This document shows, one piece after another, positions 43,762-47,995 of a stretch of 47,995 nt of DNA. The DNA comes from SAR202 cluster bacterium (GTDB lineage Bacteria; Chloroflexota; Dehalococcoidia; Lucifugimonadales; UBA1123). The position numbers were made by a program, and so were the translations under genes. Numbering within the stretch: position 1 is the stretch's first letter; each line of letters begins with the position of its first letter. The DNA lies in assembly GCA_030752795.1 (NCBI GenBank), contig JASMDM010000068.1:1-47995 (forward strand), given 5' to 3'. The notes beneath the pieces are model-generated. The model ran no database searches, was not told where the DNA came from, and was given only the letters and a program-made list of their open reading frames with translations.

Positions 43762-44803
43762 ACGCCGCGAACGGGGTTGGGCGTCGAAGCACCAGATCCA
43801 CCCGAATGCCGGCTGGCAGACCGAAGAACGACTCCTTGCGACAGCGCAATGTCGCCCCAGACGGCAGGGTTACGACAAGCATCGTCTCGTCGCCTCGGAA
43901 CTCGCGCGACTCCAGCAGGACCATCCCTGACTCGTTGACCTCGATCCCGAAATCGTCAGGACGAATCAGCAGGTCGACGTCGGCGTCGGGCCCGAGCTCT
44001 TCGCCGGCGCTTAGGATCGGGAAGACGCCAACTTCTGTGAACGCGGTTCCGTCCGCCTGCACGGTTCCGGACAGGAAGTCGCAAGCGCCGGCAAGTCGGG
44101 CCACGTGCCTGCTGACCGGCAAGTGGTACACCGCCTCGGGTGTGTCGACCTGGGCCATCTCGCCGTCGCTCATAATCCCTACCCTGTCGGCGATCGCAAA
44201 CGCCTGGTCGCGATCGTGTGTGACGAAAACGGCGGCCGTCTTGCCATCTCGCAGGATGGCTTCGACTTCGCGACGCATCTCGTTGCGCATACCAGCGTCG
44301 ACGTTGCTGAACGGCTCGTCCATCAGGATCGTGACCGGCCTGGGGGCAAGGGTTCGAGCAAGCGCGACTCGCTGCTGCTGTCCGCCTGAGAGCTCGTGCG
44401 GATAGCGGGACCCGAGCTCGGGCAGCTGCACGAGTTCCATGACCTCGGCGACGCGCGCGACCCTTTCGTCGCTGTCGAGCCCGTGCAAGCCGAACGCGAT
44501 GTTCTGCTCGACAGTCATGTGTGGAAACAGCGCATACTCTTGGACGACCATCCCGACCGCTCGTTGATCCGGAGCCACTTGCTTGTCGGGCGTCGATACA
44601 ACCGTGCCTTGGACGATCACCTCACCGGCGGACGGCGCTTCGAGCCCCGCGATCAGTCTCAAGAGTGTCGTTTTGCCGGAACCGCTGGACCCGAGAATCG
44701 ATACGATCTCTCCCGGGTAGACTTCGAAGCTGACGTTGCGGACGGCAAGGAAGTCCCCAAATGACTTGGCAAGGCCAACGCATTTAAGCAGAGGCTCGGT
44801 CAC
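43751..44803 (-). CDS. Iron(III)-type ABC transporter ATP-binding protein
   Basis: 350-residue ATPase of the FbpC/PotA class. Walker A is GSSGSGKTT, the Q-loop is VQEYALFPHMT, the signature is LSGGQQQRVALARTL, Walker B is ILMDEP and the switch histidine is in VTHDRDQ. A C-terminal TOBE-like regulatory domain follows. The frame is open for 93 codons upstream, but GTG 44803 overlaps the permease stop (GTGA), giving the normal N-terminus TEPLLKCVGLAKSF, so it is chosen. Last gene of the operon; it energises the fused permease. Confidence 0.92.
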   Translation of the reverse strand: MTEPLLKCVGLAKSFGDFLAVRNVSFEVYPGEIVSILGSSGSGKTTLLRLIAGLEAPSAGEVIVQGTVVSTPDKQVAPDQRAVGMVVQEYALFPHMTVEQNIAFGLHGLDSDERVARVAEVMELVQLPELGSRYPHELSGGQQQRVALARTLAPRPVTILMDEPFSNVDAGMRNEMRREVEAILRDGKTAAVFVTHDRDQAFAIADRVGIMSDGEMAQVDTPEAVYHLPVSRHVARLAGACDFLSGTVQADGTAFTEVGVFPILSAGEELGPDADVDLLIRPDDFGIEVNESGMVLLESREFRGDETMLVVTLPSGATLRCRKESFFGLPAGIRVDLVLRRPTPFAAFRS

Positions 44804-46437
44804 CCTCTGCTCCGGTCCCGCATCATCAGCGCGGCCATGGGGACCGACGACATCAGGATTAGCATCAACGCCGGCGCCGCCGCCTGCGCGAAGAAGGCCT
44901 CGGACGATGCCGACCACACCGCCGATGCGAGCGTCTTGAAGCCAAGCGGTCCCAATATCAGCGTAGCTGGCAGCTCTTTCATCGTCACGAGGAACACCAG
45001 CGCCCCGCCCATGAGCAATCCGGGCCGGACCATCGGCGTCGTGACGCTCCACATCACTCGCCACCGGCTTCGACCGAGGCAACGGGCGGCCTCTTCGACT
45101 CTGGGGCTAACCTGCATCAACGATGACCTGACCGCTCCGAGCGCCGCCGGGATGAAAAGCACCACGTAAGCGAATATCAGTAGCCACATGGTTTGGTAGA
45201 CCGGCTGGACGACCCGCGATCCGAAGAACACCAGCGCCAGCGCGACGACGATCCCCGGCAACGCATATCCAACGTAGCTGAGCCGTTCGACGCCGCGCGC
45301 GAGCAAGCTCGGATACCGAACCGCCAGGGCCGCGACGGGAACCGCGAGCGCGGTCGCGGCAAGCGCGGCAAGCCCGGATACGTAAAGCGAGTTCCTGGCC
45401 TCGGTCCACAGAAGCAACAGAGGCTCGCCCGAGGAGACGCCTTTGACCAGCCAGTACGTCAGCACCGCTGTCGGCAGGCCGAGCGCAGTGATCGACACGA
45501 TTGCGGAGAACACGACCGACGGCCACTTCCACGCTCGCAACGCGATGGTCTTCATCGCTCGGGCCGAGCCAGTTCCCGCTCGGTAGTATCGACCTTTCGA
45601 TCCGGTTACGCTGTCCGTGAACAGAATTGCCACCGCGAGGAGCACCAGTACCAGCGACAGGACAGCGGCAACGCTGCGATCGAAAGCTGACTGGTATTGC
45701 TGGTAGATCGCCCACGTAAATGTTTCGTACCGCATGAGCGACACGGCGCCGAAATCGCTGAGCGTGTACAGCGACACCAGCAGCGAGCCGGATGCGATGG
45801 CGGGCCTGAGCTGCGGGAGCGTCATACGGAACATCGTGCTCCACGGTCCGTGGCCGAGCAACCGCGCCGATTCGTCGATGGACGAGTCCATGTTTCGGAG
45901 CGCGGCTCGCACCGTCAAGAGAACATATGGGTAGCTGAGCAGTGTTAGCGTGATCGCGGCTCCGGGCAGGCCGTAGATCTCGGGCAGCCGGTCGACCCCG
46001 ATCGGCTCTAGGATCTGCTGAACCAATCCTTTCGGTCCCAACGCGGACGCCGCCAAGAATGCGCCCACGTATGACGGCACCACAAGCGGCAGCGCGGTTA
46101 GAACCGACCACAGGCGACGGTACGGCAAGTCGGTGCGAACGGTCAGCCAGGCGAGGGGCAGCGCAAGCAGCACGCTGGCGCCGGTTACGATCACGACCAG
46201 CAGCGCCGATCGCCACAGAATCTGTGCGGTTCGCAGCCGGAACAAGAGCGACCAGGCGTCTTCAGACGCCCCAGCGCTCCGTATGACCAGATACGCGAGA
46301 GGAAGGGCCATCGCGAGCCCCACCAGGATGGCGGGACCAAGAATGGAGAGGGGCGGAAGCACACCCCCGGATTTGACGATGTTGGGCAGCAACAGCGCCC
46401 TGCCAACAAAGGGCGCATGCGGTCGCGCTATTTGCAC
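44800..46437 (-). CDS. Iron(III)-type ABC transporter permease (two fused domains)
   Basis: 545 residues with about twelve membrane helices and two binding-protein-dependent permease modules, the FbpB/AfuB organisation. Each half has an EAA loop for contact with the ATPase: DESARLLGHGPWSTMFRMTLPQLRPA in the first and EEAARCLGRSRWRVMWSVTTPMVRPG in the second. GTG start, ten bases after the binding-protein stop. It forms the membrane channel of the iron or similar-ion importer. Confidence 0.92.
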   Translation of the reverse strand: MQIARPHAPFVGRALLLPNIVKSGGVLPPLSILGPAILVGLAMALPLAYLVIRSAGASEDAWSLLFRLRTAQILWRSALLVVIVTGASVLLALPLAWLTVRTDLPYRRLWSVLTALPLVVPSYVGAFLAASALGPKGLVQQILEPIGVDRLPEIYGLPGAAITLTLLSYPYVLLTVRAALRNMDSSIDESARLLGHGPWSTMFRMTLPQLRPAIASGSLLVSLYTLSDFGAVSLMRYETFTWAIYQQYQSAFDRSVAAVLSLVLVLLAVAILFTDSVTGSKGRYYRAGTGSARAMKTIALRAWKWPSVVFSAIVSITALGLPTAVLTYWLVKGVSSGEPLLLLWTEARNSLYVSGLAALAATALAVPVAALAVRYPSLLARGVERLSYVGYALPGIVVALALVFFGSRVVQPVYQTMWLLIFAYVVLFIPAALGAVRSSLMQVSPRVEEAARCLGRSRWRVMWSVTTPMVRPGLLMGGALVFLVTMKELPATLILGPLGFKTLASAVWSASSEAFFAQAAAPALMLILMSSVPMAALMMRDRSRG

Positions 46438-46447
46438 GCCGGCCGCT

Positions 46448-47539
46448 TCACGGAATGATCCCCAAATCTCTCAACAGAGCCTGAGTTCCTGCAACGTCCG
46501 CGAGATCGGCCACGTCGATGTCGAGGCCGTTGACCTCGTCGATCGGCGGGATCAGCCGGTGGGTGGTGACCCCGTCAACGAGTGGATACTCGAAGGTCTG
46601 CCCGGCAAAGTACTGTTGAGCCACTTTCGAGAGGAGAAAACGCAGGAACTTCTCAGCGTTTTCTTGATTCTCCGCGCCCCCAATGATCCCCGCTCCCGCC
46701 ACCATGACCAGGCTGCCTGGACCGCCACTCTTCAGGAACAGGTTCCGCGCGGCGAAATCCTCCCCTTCTTCTTGTAGGAATCGATGAAGATAATAGTGAT
46801 TGACCAACCCCACATCAACTTCACCGGCGGCTGTGGCTGCAACAATCGGAGTGTTTTTCGGGTAGATCTTCGGTTCGTTGGCCTGGATGTCCGAGAGATA
46901 CTGCCTGGTGGCGTCCTCACCCCAGTCGGCTCGCATCGCGCTCACCATCGTCTGGAACGACGCGTTGCCCGGCGCCCATCCGATGCGGCCCTTCCATTGA
47001 GGGTCGGTCAGATCTTGGAGGGTCGACGGCAATTCGGCGTCGGTCACGTTTTCGTTGTTGTAGACGACTACTCGCGCTCGACCCGAGATGCCGACCCAGT
47101 TTCTGTTGGGCGACTGCGCCCACTCGGGAACGATCGACATCAAATCTTCGGGAAGCGCGGTCAGCATGTCCGACACTGCACCGAGTCCGCCCGGGTCCTG
47201 CGCGAAGAACACGTCCGCGGGTGAGTTGTCGCCCTCTTCCATGAGAGTCGCCGCGAGCTCCGACGTGCCGCCGTACTTGACGCTGACGTCGACGCCAGAC
47301 GCCTCGGCAAACTGTTCGATGATCGGCCCCACGAGCGACTCCGAGCGGCCTGAGTACACGACCAGCGAACCCGATGAAGAGTCGGCGGTCTCGCCGCATG
47401 CCGCGACAACAACCGAGAACATTGTTGCTGCGATCAGCCCTAGCGCCGCCAGAGTCCCTGTGCGTTTCGCTGAAATGAGGCGTGCCGTGCGCGGCGTCTG
47501 GCCTGAGGCGTTTGTCGGATTATCCGGGTCTCGCGTCAA
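46448..47539 (-). CDS. Iron(III)-type ABC transporter substrate-binding lipoprotein
   Basis: 363 residues. A twin-basic leader and hydrophobic segment end in the lipobox VVAAC, so the protein is anchored to the membrane by lipid. The mature part begins with LVVYSGRSESLVGPIIEQF, characteristic of ferric-ion-binding proteins of the FbpA/FutA class. Further typical segments are ISGRARVVVYN, and the paired tyrosines NHYYLHRF that bind Fe(III) in the family. TTG start at 47539. First gene of the operon, directly downstream of an operator-containing promoter. Confidence 0.92.
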   Translation of the reverse strand: MTRDPDNPTNASGQTPRTARLISAKRTGTLAALGLIAATMFSVVVAACGETADSSSGSLVVYSGRSESLVGPIIEQFAEASGVDVSVKYGGTSELAATLMEEGDNSPADVFFAQDPGGLGAVSDMLTALPEDLMSIVPEWAQSPNRNWVGISGRARVVVYNNENVTDAELPSTLQDLTDPQWKGRIGWAPGNASFQTMVSAMRADWGEDATRQYLSDIQANEPKIYPKNTPIVAATAAGEVDVGLVNHYYLHRFLQEEGEDFAARNLFLKSGGPGSLVMVAGAGIIGGAENQENAEKFLRFLLSKVAQQYFAGQTFEYPLVDGVTTHRLIPPIDEVNGLDIDVADLADVAGTQALLRDLGIIP

Positions 47540-47568
47540 TTTATCCCGACCTCACTTTGTTCAAGTAT

Positions 47569-47604
47569 GTATATACTAAGTAGCAAACTTAGTATATACT
47601 AAGT
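47569..47604. promoter_or_regulatory. Palindromic operator pair upstream of iron ABC operon
   Basis: A perfect 18-base palindrome ACTTAGTATATACTAAGT (47587-47604) overlaps the -10 box. The 16-mer gtatatactaagtagc occurs at 47569-47584 and again, spaced 23 bases, at 47592-47607, so a second partial site is present in the same orientation. This is the layout expected for a dimeric metalloregulator (Fur, DtxR or similar), which is inferred from the iron-type transporter. Confidence 0.65.
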
Positions 47605-47620
47605 AGCGCTTTCAGGTCAA
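47591..47620 (-). promoter_or_regulatory. Promoter of iron ABC operon
   Basis: On the minus strand TTGACC (47620-47615), then TATACT (47596-47591) at 18 bases or TATATA (47598-47593) at 16 bases. The palindrome covers the -10, so binding there would block transcription. Transcription would start near 47584, about 45 bases before the TTG start codon. Confidence 0.6.
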
Positions 47621-47916
47621 CCGCGGCGCCACATTTCTGGCCTGCCAGCGCATCTTTCGTGCTGCGTCCACGAAGGGTTCACGGCCGTGGGCCGCCCTGC
47701 GTCGCCTGCAATCGGGGGTTTGTGAGAGTTCCATAATGATCCGATTTTCAGCTCGATCGTCCTCGACATTTCGGGTCGAGCGTCATCGCGGCCCTCTGGC
47801 CGGTCACCCGTCCGCGTATTGCGGATTTGGCGCGCCGATAATACAATTCACCTGCGCTCCCAGGGGTCAATCACAGCACGTCCCCGCCTCATCGGGCGCA
47901 ATCAAGGAGGTCAGAC
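47621..47916. other. Intergenic region between the divergent iron operon and terminal gene
   Basis: No protein-like frame. GATAATAC around 47837-47844 could serve as a -10 region for the rightward gene; no clear -35. Confidence 0.3.
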
Positions 47917-47995
47917 TTGCTCGAGCAATTCAAAGTAAAAGACGCTGACGCCATTTTTGTTGAAGAAGCGCCGCTTCGCGAAACGGTCACCGCAA
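47917..47995 (+). CDS. N-terminus of a possible Ldh-family oxidoreductase (partial)
   Basis: TTG start at 47917, six bases after a perfect AGGAGG. The 26 visible codons read MLEQFKVKDADAIFVEEAPL and continue RETVTA to the end of the window. The pattern, a short helix-forming stretch ending in LRETVTA, resembles the beginning of malate/L-lactate/ureidoglycolate dehydrogenase (Ldh2) proteins, which oxidise 2-hydroxyacids with NAD(P). Too little is visible to be sure. Confidence 0.55.
   Translation, partial: MLEQFKVKDADAIFVEEAPLRETVTA

Noticed and set aside
43182..44405. 407-codon plus-strand frame across the MFS and ABC-ATPase genes
   Set aside because: It is out of frame with the MFS gene and antisense to the ATPase; both overlapped genes have complete family motifs.

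Overview
The window looks like a GC-rich bacterial chromosome segment, most plausibly an uncultured Chloroflexota (Dehalococcoidia / SAR202-like). This assignment is an inference from gene content: an enolase-superfamily dehydratase, MBL-fold hydrolases, an FAD flavoprotein of the fumarate-reductase type, a LutABC operon, and many TTG/GTG starts. No rRNA is present to confirm it. There are no phage or plasmid genes, but there is one clearly AT-richer island.

Layout. 0.2-2.2 kb: tRNA-Arg(UCG), an MBL-fold hydrolase, tRNA-His(GUG) and a small winged-helix regulator. 2.2-5.2 kb: leucyl aminopeptidase diverging from a class III aminotransferase, each with its own TATAAT box. 5.8-8.1 kb: an MBL-fold protein that has lost most of its zinc ligands, convergent with mtaB across a shared hairpin. 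8.2-10.7 kb: a cyclase-family hydrolase, an unknown protein and a glutaredoxin-thioredoxin reductase fusion. 10.9-19.1 kb: housekeeping genes fabF, recJ, lgt, xerD, a small membrane protein and uvrC. 19.4-22.7 kb: a lipoprotein and an SPFH/NfeD pair. 22.8-24.6 kb: a PIN-domain toxin-like gene and a ribbon-helix-helix-like antitoxin gene separated by a repeat-rich spacer. 24.6-29.9 kb: glycerate kinase, an FMN-binding flavoprotein and lutABC. 30-33.5 kb: a VOC protein, a methyltransferase, a repeat copy, a dehydratase and the tail of a lost tandem paralogue.

33.7-36.4 kb is an AT-richer restriction-modification island. Its methyltransferase is recognisably YhdJ-like (YhdJ methylates ATGCAT). 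Every sizeable gene in it carries a disabling lesion: a one-base frameshift in the methylase, an in-frame TGA in the putative endonuclease, and a 17-bp tandem duplication that frameshifts the third gene. 36.9-40.7 kb: enoyl-CoA hydratase, a methyltransferase and an FAD flavoprotein. 40.7-43.8 kb: a repeat-rich gap, a membrane-anchored unknown and an MFS transporter. 43.8-47.6 kb: an iron(III)-type ABC transporter operon whose promoter overlaps a perfect palindrome, a likely metalloregulator site. The window ends inside a gene that starts like an Ldh-family oxidoreductase.

The genes suggest a heterotroph using lactate or glycolate (lutABC, perhaps the terminal Ldh), glycerate and sugar acids, acyl-CoA compounds and scavenged ferric iron. 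The most notable biology is the decayed ATGCAT restriction-modification island, the zinc-ligand-less MBL protein, and the glutaredoxin-thioredoxin reductase fusion without the usual NADPH phosphate motif.
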